Shown: positions 45,124-52,509 of the stretch, in pieces | How positions within the stretch are numbered: position 1 is the stretch's first letter | Layout of the letters: every line of letters starts with the position of its first letter | Origin: Streptomyces rhizoryzae | Lineage (GTDB): Bacteria; Actinomycetota; Actinomycetes; Streptomycetales; Streptomycetaceae | Length of the DNA stretch: 64,000 bases | Reading direction: 5' to 3' | Assembly: GCF_023155275.1 (NCBI RefSeq) | Contig: NZ_JALMUV010000032.1 | Coordinates: 1-64,000, forward strand | The notes under the pieces: model-generated | What the model saw: the letters and a program-made list of their open reading frames with translations, nothing else | What the model was told of the DNA's origin: nothing | Databases searched by the model: none | Program-made: the position numbers and the translations under genes

Positions 45124-46833
45124 ATGGTCACGGGCACGTATGCGGACCTGGTATTTCTCGGCGGGCGGGTGGTCACGGTCGATGCGCGGTTCTCCGTCGC
45201 CTCGGCCCTGGCGGTGACCGGCGGGGTCATCAGCGCCGTCGGAGAGCGGGACGACGTCGCTCCGCTCATCGGCCCGGGCACCCGCGTCATCGACCTGCGC
45301 GGGGGGACGCTGCTCCCCGGTATCAACGATTCCCATCTGCACGGCTGCGCCTTCGGCATGGCCAGCCCGCCGCTCTCCCTGGACGTCGGCCACCCCGCCG
45401 TCTCCTCCCTCGCGGACGTGGCCGCGGCGGTACGGCAGGCGGTCGGGCGCGCCGCGGACGGGCAGTGGATCACCGGCCACGGCTGGGACACCGGATACCT
45501 CGCCGAATGCGTCACCGACCCCGCGCGGCAGCCCGCGCGGCACGACCTCGACGCCGTGAGCCCGGACCACCCGGTCGTCCTGTACTCCTTCTCCGGCCAC
45601 GCCACGTGGGTCAACTCCAAGGCCCTGGAACTCATCGGTATCGACCGGCACACCGCCGCCCCGCCCGGCGGGGCCATCGTCACCGACGACGCCGGGGAGC
45701 CGACCGGGCTGCTGCACGAGGGCGCCCAGGCGCTCGTCCAGAACGCCCTGCCGCCGCTCAGCCGGCAGGAACGGACCGACGCCATCCGGTCAACCCTCGC
45801 CACCCTGGCCCGGCTCGGCGTGACCAGCTACACCGAGCCCGGCCTCGGCCCCGGCGGCGACGGCATCATGCGGGGCGCGCTCGGCCGGCAGACCCTCGAC
45901 GTCTACCACCGGCTCCTGGCCGACGGCGAACTGACCGCCCGGATCGGCGTGTTGCTGCTGCCCACCGGCATGACGAGCACCGCTGAGGAGTTCGCCCGGG
46001 CCCTCACCGCCCTCGGCACGACCGCTGACGCCGATCCGCGCCGCCTGGCGATCCACGGAGTCAAGATATTCGCCGACGGCATCGTCCCCAACAAGACGGC
46101 CTGGATGCACGAGCCGTACGTCGGCGGCGGCTGCGGTGCGCTGTGCGTCGGCGGGGAGACCGACGCCGAGCGGATCGCCGAGATCGGTGCGATGATCCGG
46201 CACGCCCACGCCGCCGGGCACCAGATGGGCGTCCACGTCACCGGCGACCGGGCCATCGACACCGTCACGGACGCCTTCGCCGCGGCCCTGGCCGACCACC
46301 CGCGTCCGGACGCCCGCCATTACGTCATCCACGGCGACTTCCTCACCCCGCACAGCATGAAGGTGCTGGCCGCGCACGGCTTCGGCGTCAACATGAACCC
46401 CACCATCAAATGGACCGTCGCCGACATGGAAGAGGACTTCGTCGGCGCCGGCCGCGCCGCCTACGCCTGGCCCTACCGCGACGCCCTCGACGCCGGCGTA
46501 CGGGTCGCCAGCGGATCCGACGCCCCCGTCACGCACCCGGACTGGCGCCAGGGCATCGCCACCATGATGCTGCGCGAGTCGAAGGCCGCCGGCCGGGTCA
46601 GCGGGCCCGAACAGTGCATCGGCCTGGCCGAAGCGCTCCGCACGTACACCATCGACGCGGCCTGGCAGGACTTCGCCGACGACTGGAAGGGTTCCCTGGA
46701 ACCGGGGAAGGTCGCCGACCTCTGCGTGCTCGACGGCGACCTGCTCACCGCCGATCCGCACGACATCCCGGACCTGCCCGTCGTCCTGACCGTCATGGAC
46801 GGGCAGGTCGTGCACGACGCCCTCGGCGATTGA
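45124..46833 (+). CDS. Amidohydrolase (YtcJ-like)
   Basis: A 569-residue amidohydrolase superfamily member. The first metal motif is DSHLHG (after LRGGTLLPGIN, about 60-76). Later motifs are GVKIFADGIVPNKTAW, HVTGDRAIDTV, YVIHGDFLTP and ASGSDAPVTHPDW. The architecture, with a large inserted domain, matches YtcJ/NfdA-type N-substituted formamide deformylases and their relatives. Substrate unknown. It is followed 31 bp later by a LuxR-type regulator on the same strand. Confidence 0.9.
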   Translation: MVTGTYADLVFLGGRVVTVDARFSVASALAVTGGVISAVGERDDVAPLIGPGTRVIDLRGGTLLPGINDSHLHGCAFGMASPPLSLDVGHPAVSSLADVAAAVRQAVGRAADGQWITGHGWDTGYLAECVTDPARQPARHDLDAVSPDHPVVLYSFSGHATWVNSKALELIGIDRHTAAPPGGAIVTDDAGEPTGLLHEGAQALVQNALPPLSRQERTDAIRSTLATLARLGVTSYTEPGLGPGGDGIMRGALGRQTLDVYHRLLADGELTARIGVLLLPTGMTSTAEEFARALTALGTTADADPRRLAIHGVKIFADGIVPNKTAWMHEPYVGGGCGALCVGGETDAERIAEIGAMIRHAHAAGHQMGVHVTGDRAIDTVTDAFAAALADHPRPDARHYVIHGDFLTPHSMKVLAAHGFGVNMNPTIKWTVADMEEDFVGAGRAAYAWPYRDALDAGVRVASGSDAPVTHPDWRQGIATMMLRESKAAGRVSGPEQCIGLAEALRTYTIDAAWQDFADDWKGSLEPGKVADLCVLDGDLLTADPHDIPDLPVVLTVMDGQVVHDALGD

Positions 46834-46864
46834 CGTATCCCCCACGCATGATCATCCTTGGGGG

Positions 46865-47638
46865 ATGGCAGCGAACCGGAGCACGGCGGACATCCTGGAC
46901 GCGGCCGTGCACGTCCGCCAGGCGGCCAGGAGCGCCACGAGCGGCGCGGCCGGCCTCGACACGGTCCTGACCGCGCTGGCGGAGGTCATGGAATACGACC
47001 ACGCGTCCCTGACCCGGTGGGACCCGCTGCGGCGGCGCCACACCACCCTGGCCGGCAGCTACCCGGACGACGCGACGGCCTACATCGAGACCCGCCTCCA
47101 CCGCGACCCGGTCTTCGCGGTCCTCCACAGCCCGGCCCGCGGCGGTCTGTGGTTCAGGGACGTTCCCCGGCACCTCCTGGCAGCCTCCCCGGGCTTCCAG
47201 GAGGTGCTGTCTCCGCTCGGCATCCAGGACGGCGTCGCCCAGTGCCTGTTCGACGCCGACGGCCGGTACGTCGGCATGCTGAACGTCAGCACCCGCCGAC
47301 CGCGGCGCACACCCGACCCGGCGCGCGCCGTGGTCACCCTCCTCACCGAGTCCCTCGCCGCGGCCGTCGCCCCCCGCCCGACCCCACCGCCCGAAGAGAC
47401 CGCCGTACCCCACCCCGCCACCGACCCGCCACGCCCCGACCGCCTCTCACCGCGGGAACTCCAGGTACTGGCCGAACTCACCACCGGCCGCACCAACCGC
47501 GAAATCGCCGGACGCCTGTGCATCACGCCGCGCACCGTCGCCACCCACGTCGAGCACATCCTCACCAAACTCGACCTCCCCAACCGCGCAGCCGCCGCCG
47601 CCCGGGCCGCCACCTGGGGCATCACCCCCTCCCCCTGA
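46865..47638 (+). CDS. LuxR-family transcriptional regulator with GAF-like sensor
   Basis: A 257-residue regulator. The N-terminal part (about 20-165) resembles a GAF or autoinducer-type domain (LTALAEVMEYDHASLTRWD, FDADGRYVGMLNVS). The C-terminal helix-turn-helix is LSPRELQVLAELTTGRTNRE, then IAGRLCITPRTVATHVEHIL (about 198-237). A Pro-rich linker joins the two. It probably forms a unit with the upstream amidohydrolase and may regulate it. Confidence 0.88.
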   Translation: MAANRSTADILDAAVHVRQAARSATSGAAGLDTVLTALAEVMEYDHASLTRWDPLRRRHTTLAGSYPDDATAYIETRLHRDPVFAVLHSPARGGLWFRDVPRHLLAASPGFQEVLSPLGIQDGVAQCLFDADGRYVGMLNVSTRRPRRTPDPARAVVTLLTESLAAAVAPRPTPPPEETAVPHPATDPPRPDRLSPRELQVLAELTTGRTNREIAGRLCITPRTVATHVEHILTKLDLPNRAAAAARAATWGITPSP

Positions 47639-47743
47639 CACCCGCCCGGTACCGAGGCCGGGCCGCCTGATGCGCGGCGGGTCTTCCAGCGGGGCCACCG
47701 GCCGGCGGGCACCGGAGAGGCCGAGGGGCTGAAGCATGCCGAG

Positions 47744-47804
47744 GGCGGCCCAGCCCCCGTCCGTGCGCTCCGAGCGTGCGACGGGCGGAACGGGCTGAGC
47801 CGCC
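47744..47804. terminator. Long hairpin between convergent genes
   Basis: The outer stem GGCGGC-C-CAGCCC pairs with GGGCTG-A-GCCGCC, and inner pairs CGCTC/GAGCG extend it. It lies between the LuxR stop (47638) and the SH3-protein stop (47816) and can serve both strands. Confidence 0.6.
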
Positions 47805-47815
47805 GGAGGGGTGCC

Positions 47816-48193
47816 TCAGCGCCTGGTGCGCGCGTCACACCAGGCGGGCGCCGCCCCGAGGGTGCTGATGTAGCGGGCCGAACCCCACGTGTTCCGCCGC
47901 GCGTCGAGCTTGTACCAGCGCGGATTGCCGCCCACGTTCTGCCCGTTGACCTTGCAGACGATGGTGACCACGGTGCCGTACGGCGCGGAGCCCACCGCGC
48001 GGTAGCCGGTGCCGGGGCCGGTGCGCAGTACGAGACCGGGCTTGGCGATGACCCGGCCGTGGTACGGCCCGTGGCCGCCGGTGGACGGGGGCGGGCCCGC
48101 CGCGGCGGCCGGGCCGGTGCCGAGCACTCCGCAGAGCAGTCCCGCGCTCGCCACTACGGCGGCGCCCCGGCGGATCTGGGACAGGTGTTTCAT
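47816..48193 (-). CDS. Secreted bacterial SH3-domain protein
   Basis: A 125-residue exported protein. The signal peptide is RRGAAVVASAGLLCGVLGTG, with cleavage near AAAAG. The mature domain is SH3b-like: LVLRTGPGTGYRAVGSAPYGTVVTIVCKV (quoted in part: LRTGPGTGYRAVGSAPYG), and later WYKLDARRNTWGSARYIS. Two Cys may pair. Such domains bind cell-wall peptides. A GGGAGGTAGGCC ribosome site is present. Confidence 0.88.
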   Translation of the reverse strand: MKHLSQIRRGAAVVASAGLLCGVLGTGPAAAAGPPPSTGGHGPYHGRVIAKPGLVLRTGPGTGYRAVGSAPYGTVVTIVCKVNGQNVGGNPRWYKLDARRNTWGSARYISTLGAAPAWCDARTRR

Positions 48194-48354
48194 GGCCTAC
48201 CTCCCGGTCGCGGTGGTCCGGCTCGCCGGACGTGCGGTGAGGCGATGCTTCCCCGGCCGCGGCCCGGAACCGGCGGCGCGCCGGGGAATTCACCGTCACG
48301 GGAGCGCCTCGCATATCTGTCCGGGCGCCGGGCGCACGCCGGGCCCGCGGCCCG

Positions 48355-48705
48355 CTACCCCGTCGGGAACGACCAGGTGTAGCCCGGCGTCGGCCAGGAG
48401 TAGGTGGGGGTGGACCAGGAGTAGGTCGGGGTCGACCAGGAGTAGGTCGGGGTCGACCACGGGTCCGTCGGCGTGGACCAGCTGTCCGACGGCGTGGACC
48501 AGGAGTCCGTCGGGGTCGGCCAGACGTCCGGGCCGTCGGACCGGCTGTCGCGGGCCAGCAGCCACACGCCGGCCACCGCCGCCGCGATCAGCACGGTCAG
48601 CGTGATCACCGCGACCAGCGAGCGGCGGGACCGGACGTCCCGGGGCGGTCCGGCCGGTCGCGTCGGGCCCGTCCAGTCCTGCCGGTCCTCGTCCCACTGG
48701 GGCAC
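48355..48705 (-). CDS. Single-pass membrane protein with WSTPTYS heptad repeats
   Basis: A 116-residue protein. The cytosolic start is MPQWDEDRQDWTGP, followed by one transmembrane helix (LVAVITLTVLIAAAVAGVWLL, about 35-55), then an outer tail made of eight seven-residue repeats of the form W-S-T-P-T-Y/D-S. I chose the GTG at 48705, eight bases after AGGAGG; the earlier GTG overlaps the ribosome site itself. It begins 13 bp after the 192-residue motif protein, so it is part of the same minus-strand operon. Function unknown; the tail could be extracellular and O-glycosylated. Confidence 0.7.
   Translation of the reverse strand: MPQWDEDRQDWTGPTRPAGPPRDVRSRRSLVAVITLTVLIAAAVAGVWLLARDSRSDGPDVWPTPTDSWSTPSDSWSTPTDPWSTPTYSWSTPTYSWSTPTYSWPTPGYTWSFPTG
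48358..48522. repeat. 21-bp coding repeats (heptapeptide array)
   Basis: Eight in-frame 21-bp units encode the W-S-T-P-T-Y-S array at the 3' end of the gene at 48355-48705. Adjacent central units are nearly identical at the DNA level, so copy number could vary between strains. Confidence 0.85.
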
Positions 48706-48717
48706 ACCGACCACCTC

Positions 48718-49296
48718 CTAGCCCTGGCCGCTGAGGAGTTGGGTGATCTGCTGGACGACGGCCGTCGCCGAGGCCAGCCCCGCCACGGCGGTCGCCCCGA
48801 GGTCGAGCCGGTCGCGCAGCCATTGCAGACGGTCCCGCCGCACCTGGCCGGTGGCCTCGATCTCCTCCTCGGCATCGGCCAGGTGGGCGTCGATCTCCGC
48901 CGTCCCGTCACTGGCATTGAGCAGCGGCAGCTGTCCGCGCAGGGTCGCCAGGGCCGCCCGGAGCTCCGGTGGCGCGTCGACCGCCGCCGGGGCCGAGGCG
49001 TCCAGCGCCCGGGCGTCCGCACCGGCGGCCACGGCGCCGCCGGCCATCGCACCCACGGCGATCCCGCCGGCGCCGGGCGGCGGGACGGCGGGCCCCGCGG
49101 CACCGGCCGCGGGCGGCAGCGGCGCGGCCGTCCGCCCGTCCCGGCGCGAGCGGTCCTCGGCCACGGCCCGTTCCCCGGCCGCGACCGCACCGCCGGTCAG
49201 GACGCCGATGCTGATTCCACCGCCACAGCCGCAGCCCTGCGGTGCCGTGTCCGGAGGAGGGCTGCCCTCGTCCGGTTCCCGTTCCCCGGTCGTCAT
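48718..49296 (-). CDS. Protein with two Gly-rich shared motifs and a C-terminal helical domain
   Basis: A 192-residue protein without clear transmembrane helices. After a CGCGGG segment it has GGISIGVLTGGAVAAGERA at residues 26-44, and a second version, GGIAVGAMAGGAVAAGADA, at 77-95. The first nearly repeats the C-terminal motif of the protein encoded just upstream. The last 85 residues are helical and acidic (LRAALATLRGQLPLL, LADAEEEIEATGQVRRDRLQ) and end VVQQITQLLSG, somewhat like DUF5955-type streptomycete proteins. The gene overlaps the upstream gene by ATGA. I suspect a homotypic assembly module, as inference. Confidence 0.75.
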   Translation of the reverse strand: MTTGEREPDEGSPPPDTAPQGCGCGGGISIGVLTGGAVAAGERAVAEDRSRRDGRTAAPLPPAAGAAGPAVPPPGAGGIAVGAMAGGAVAAGADARALDASAPAAVDAPPELRAALATLRGQLPLLNASDGTAEIDAHLADAEEEIEATGQVRRDRLQWLRDRLDLGATAVAGLASATAVVQQITQLLSGQG

Positions 49297-51038
49297 CCCA
49301 GAACGCCCCCCGTCTCCTTCTTCGTACCGTCCACGTGCTTGGCCGAGGCCCGCTCGCCGGCCGCGACCGCGCCCCCGCTCATACCGCCGATGAACACGCC
49401 GCCCTCACCGACGTTGATGATGTACTGCTCGAACGCGCCGGTCTCGTAGCCCTTGCTGCGCAGTGCCTCCTGCACACCGGTGGCGATCCGGTCCTGAAGC
49501 GTCTTCACGTACCGGCTGAGGTCCATCTCCTGGAACAGCGAGATCTCCTTGACACTGCCCAGCTGCCGCACCGACGCCATCGGCGCGTCCGGCAGGGCGT
49601 ACTCCGGCATCGCCAGCCAGGTGCGGAAGACGGACACCACGGTCTGGCACAGCGAGAGGCCGGCCGCGAACCCCGCCGAGGGGCTGGTCAGCAGCGCGCG
49701 GACGGCGTCCCGCAGCCGGTCGTCCCCGCCCTGGGCGGCGATCACGTCGACCGCCTTGAACTCCGGCCGCACCGGCGTCAGGACGTGCGGCGCGACCTCC
49801 AGCACCAGCATCCCGCCCTGGGTGTGGATCCGGACCAGCAGGCAGATCGCGACCTGCTCGTCCCATGCGCCGACCCGCACCCGCAGGAAGTGCCGGCGGG
49901 CCTCGGCGCCCTCGCCGACCGCCCGTTCGAGGTGGTCCCGGACGACCTCGGGGGAGTAGTCCACGTCGTTCCGCGGCAGCCCCACCGGGAGGTAGACCAG
50001 CTCGTCGACCTCCAGGGAGCGCAGCCGGTCCCGGCTGGTGGCCGCCGCCGACGTGCGCAGCGCCTCCAGCCGGGGCTTGATCAGCTCGACCACCTCACGG
50101 CCGGTCAGCGGCGCGGGTGCGGCCTCCGGTTTGCGGAACGAGACCTTCGGCCGTGGCGCGCCGTCCGCGGCCCCGGCGCCGTCCGCCTCCTCGTCCGCCG
50201 ACCAGTTCTTCCCCTTCAGCTCCATCGCGACCGACCACGGCTTGTACGGCTCGCCGGCACCGACGAAGGGCCGGAACGGGTCGTAGATGACCAGCTGCGC
50301 ATGCTGCTCGCGGGCGATCGCGGCGCCGATGCGCGGGTACGGGCCGGTGGCCGGCAGCTTCGGGTACGGTGCCGCGGCGAACGCCTCGCGGCTGAGCCGG
50401 TGGCGCATGGCGGTGACGACGTACTGCCGGTGCGCCCACACCGGCGGCACCAGCAGCAGCGGGAAGACCACCGCGGTCCAGGCGTCGGCGCCGAGGAACA
50501 GGGTGTAGAGCACGGCGGCCCAGTACACCAGCGCGAACACGAACGGCAGGACCGGCAGCACCGCCTTGAGCCGGCCGCGGGTGGCCTCCTTGATCACCGA
50601 GCGCCCGAGGGCGAACGGCGAACTCCGGGCGCCGCGCGCCATCCAGGCCACCACGCAGACCGCGGCGTACGCCAGCCACCAGGGGAGGGGCAGCACCGTC
50701 TCGGAGCCGACGCCCGCCAGCCCGAGCGCGATGAACACCACCCAGCAGACCAGCAGGACCAGTCCGGTCTCGGCCTCCCGGCGGCGGGCCCGCAGCGCAT
50801 GGGCCAGGACCGGCAGGGCGTCGAAGCCGTGCGAGGGCGCGATCGGGCGCTCCTCGTGCTCGACCAGTTCCTGGATGACGCGCCGGCGGAACTGCCCGTC
50901 GAAGTACACGCCCGCGCACAGCAGCCGGGTGGCCTCGCTCCGGGAACTCGGCGGCCGCGCGCCGTCGGCGGAGTCCGGGCTTCCGGACGGTGGTCGGGGA
51001 TCCGGTGGGGAGGTGGTGGGCCGTTCGGGCACAGACAC
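49293..51038 (-). CDS. Four-helix membrane protein with C-terminal Gly-rich motif
   Basis: A 581-residue protein I do not recognise. A Pro/Ser-rich start precedes TM segments at about 93-112, 120-137, 163-182 and 187-203. A large cytosolic domain (about 205-540) follows, with LVIYDPFRPFVGAG, VDELVYLPVGLPRNDV and EQVAICLLVRIHTQGG. At residues 546-564 is GGVFIGGMSGGAVAAGERA, shared with the next gene's product. The start is GTG with a weak ribosome site. It begins a three-gene operon. Confidence 0.75.
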   Translation of the reverse strand: MSVPERPTTSPPDPRPPSGSPDSADGARPPSSRSEATRLLCAGVYFDGQFRRRVIQELVEHEERPIAPSHGFDALPVLAHALRARRREAETGLVLLVCWVVFIALGLAGVGSETVLPLPWWLAYAAVCVVAWMARGARSSPFALGRSVIKEATRGRLKAVLPVLPFVFALVYWAAVLYTLFLGADAWTAVVFPLLLVPPVWAHRQYVVTAMRHRLSREAFAAAPYPKLPATGPYPRIGAAIAREQHAQLVIYDPFRPFVGAGEPYKPWSVAMELKGKNWSADEEADGAGAADGAPRPKVSFRKPEAAPAPLTGREVVELIKPRLEALRTSAAATSRDRLRSLEVDELVYLPVGLPRNDVDYSPEVVRDHLERAVGEGAEARRHFLRVRVGAWDEQVAICLLVRIHTQGGMLVLEVAPHVLTPVRPEFKAVDVIAAQGGDDRLRDAVRALLTSPSAGFAAGLSLCQTVVSVFRTWLAMPEYALPDAPMASVRQLGSVKEISLFQEMDLSRYVKTLQDRIATGVQEALRSKGYETGAFEQYIINVGEGGVFIGGMSGGAVAAGERASAKHVDGTKKETGGVLG

Positions 51039-51468
51039 GTTGGTGCACCCCCGTGCTCGTACTCGTCCTCTGTGGTGAGGAGGAGAGGGAGTTGCTCTGG
51101 AGGCAGTATGACGCCCGCCCGGCGGCCCCGGAAGGGAAATCCGGTGATTGGAGAACTCCCTTTACCTGGCGGGGAGTTGGCCGGTCGGCGGGGAAGGGGC
51201 GGAGGTCGCGGGGCCGGTGCGGGCCGGTGGCGGGGTCGGGCGCACGGGTGGAGCGGGGGCCGGTCCGGACCGACGCCGGTGACCCCCGCTGCCCCCGGCT
51301 ACCCCCGGCGCACAACTGTTCATCATATGAACAATGCGGATTATGCCTTTGTCGGGCCGGTCATCGGGAATTGCCTTTCCATAAGCGAGATGAGCAGCGA
51401 GATGAGTTCCGCCCCGGTGTCTCCGCTTGCCGGCGGGGGCTTCGGTGCGCGGTGCCGGAGGAACGCAG
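51039..51468. promoter_or_regulatory. Divergent regulatory region of the lanthipeptide-type cluster
   Basis: A 430-bp gene-free region. The first part is a GC-rich leader. From about 51310 it becomes notably AT-richer, with a 17-bp palindrome (TGTTCAT-CAT-ATGAACA, 51317-51333) and a 10-bp direct repeat GCGAGATGAG at 51385-51394 and 51397-51406. These are candidate binding sites for the cluster's regulator, which is not encoded nearby. Confidence 0.55.
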
Positions 51469-52509
51469 ATGCTGATGGTCGCCGACCTGCTCGCGGACTG
51501 CCTCCGCCATGCGGGCGCCCTGGAAATCGACACCCTTCCCGTATGCGCCGACGAGGCCGAACTCCCCGGTGCCCGCACGGCTTTCCTGGCCGCCGGACTG
51601 GCCGCCGTACGGGACCGGGCGGCGGACGCGGCCTGGGTGCAGTGCAATCTCGCGCCGGCGCCGGAAAACCGGCCCGGGGCGTACGCCCGGCTGAATGCGG
51701 TGGCCCGGGAAATGCTCGACGGGGGACGGGCGCGCAATTTCTTCTTCGTGCACAAGGAGCCCGGCCTCCGGGTGCGGTTCGAGGCACCGGAGGACGGCGA
51801 CCGCGAGGCGCTGCGCGACGACGTCGCGCGCCGGTTCGCCGCCTGTGGGGGCTGGCGGGAAGCCCCGCGGAGCGCGGTCTACGAGCCCGAGCGGTACCTC
51901 TTCGGCGGCAGCGCTTCGATGCCGTACGTGCACCGCCTCTTCACCGCCGACTCACTGGCCTGGCTGGACCACCACGCACGGTACCCGGGGCCCGAGGGCC
52001 AGGCCGCGGCCTGGCGGTTGTCGCTGCTGATGCTGCGGGAGATGCTGGCGGGGCTCGGGGTGGTCGGGTGGGAGCACCGCGGCGTCTGGGAAGCGGTCCG
52101 GGAGAACACCGGCCGCCGGATCCCCGCCGCGGCCCGGGACGGGCACGGCGCCGGCGGGCGGGCGGCCTGGGACCGGGCGGCCGAGGGCATCCGGGAGTTC
52201 TGGCAGCGCCCCGCGGACGGCATGCTCGCCGCGTTCCCCGAGGAGCGGCGGGATGCCCTGGCCGAACGGGCCGCGGCCGTCGGCGCGGCCGCCCGGCGGT
52301 GGCGGGCCGGCTACTTCGAGGCGGGCGCCGCCACCACCGGGCCGCGCCGCGCCGCCGCCTACGCGGTGATCTTCCACTGGAACCGCGCCCGGATGCCGTT
52401 CGCCCGGCAGTGCCTGCTGACCGACGCGCTCGCCGGTGACGGGGAGACCGTCCGCCAAGGGGAGACCGCCCGCGGCGGGGAGAGCGCCGGCGGCGGGGGC
52501 GTGCGGTGA
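51469..52509 (+). CDS. Stand-alone elimination-domain protein (SpaB_C, thiopeptide-type biosynthesis protein)
   Basis: A 346-residue protein matching the C-terminal elimination domain of class I lanthipeptide dehydratases. Diagnostic segments are RNFFFVHKEPGLRVRFEAP (about 87-105), WREAPRSAVYEPERYLFGG and RLSLLMLREMLAGLG. It should remove glutamate from glutamylated Ser/Thr to form Dha/Dhb. In most class I systems this domain is fused to LanB; here, as in thiopeptides, it is separate. GGAGG precedes the ATG. It overlaps the next gene by GTGA. The tail is Gly/Glu-rich. Confidence 0.88.
   Translation: MLMVADLLADCLRHAGALEIDTLPVCADEAELPGARTAFLAAGLAAVRDRAADAAWVQCNLAPAPENRPGAYARLNAVAREMLDGGRARNFFFVHKEPGLRVRFEAPEDGDREALRDDVARRFAACGGWREAPRSAVYEPERYLFGGSASMPYVHRLFTADSLAWLDHHARYPGPEGQAAAWRLSLLMLREMLAGLGVVGWEHRGVWEAVRENTGRRIPAAARDGHGAGGRAAWDRAAEGIREFWQRPADGMLAAFPEERRDALAERAAAVGAAARRWRAGYFEAGAATTGPRRAAAYAVIFHWNRARMPFARQCLLTDALAGDGETVRQGETARGGESAGGGGVR

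Noticed and set aside
51327..51468. A possible small peptide from ATG 51327 (MNNADYAFVGPVIGNCLSIS...) as a second precursor
   Set aside because: It has no ribosome site and no stop before it runs on in a different frame through the elimination-domain gene. The unusual codons reflect the AT-rich promoter region.
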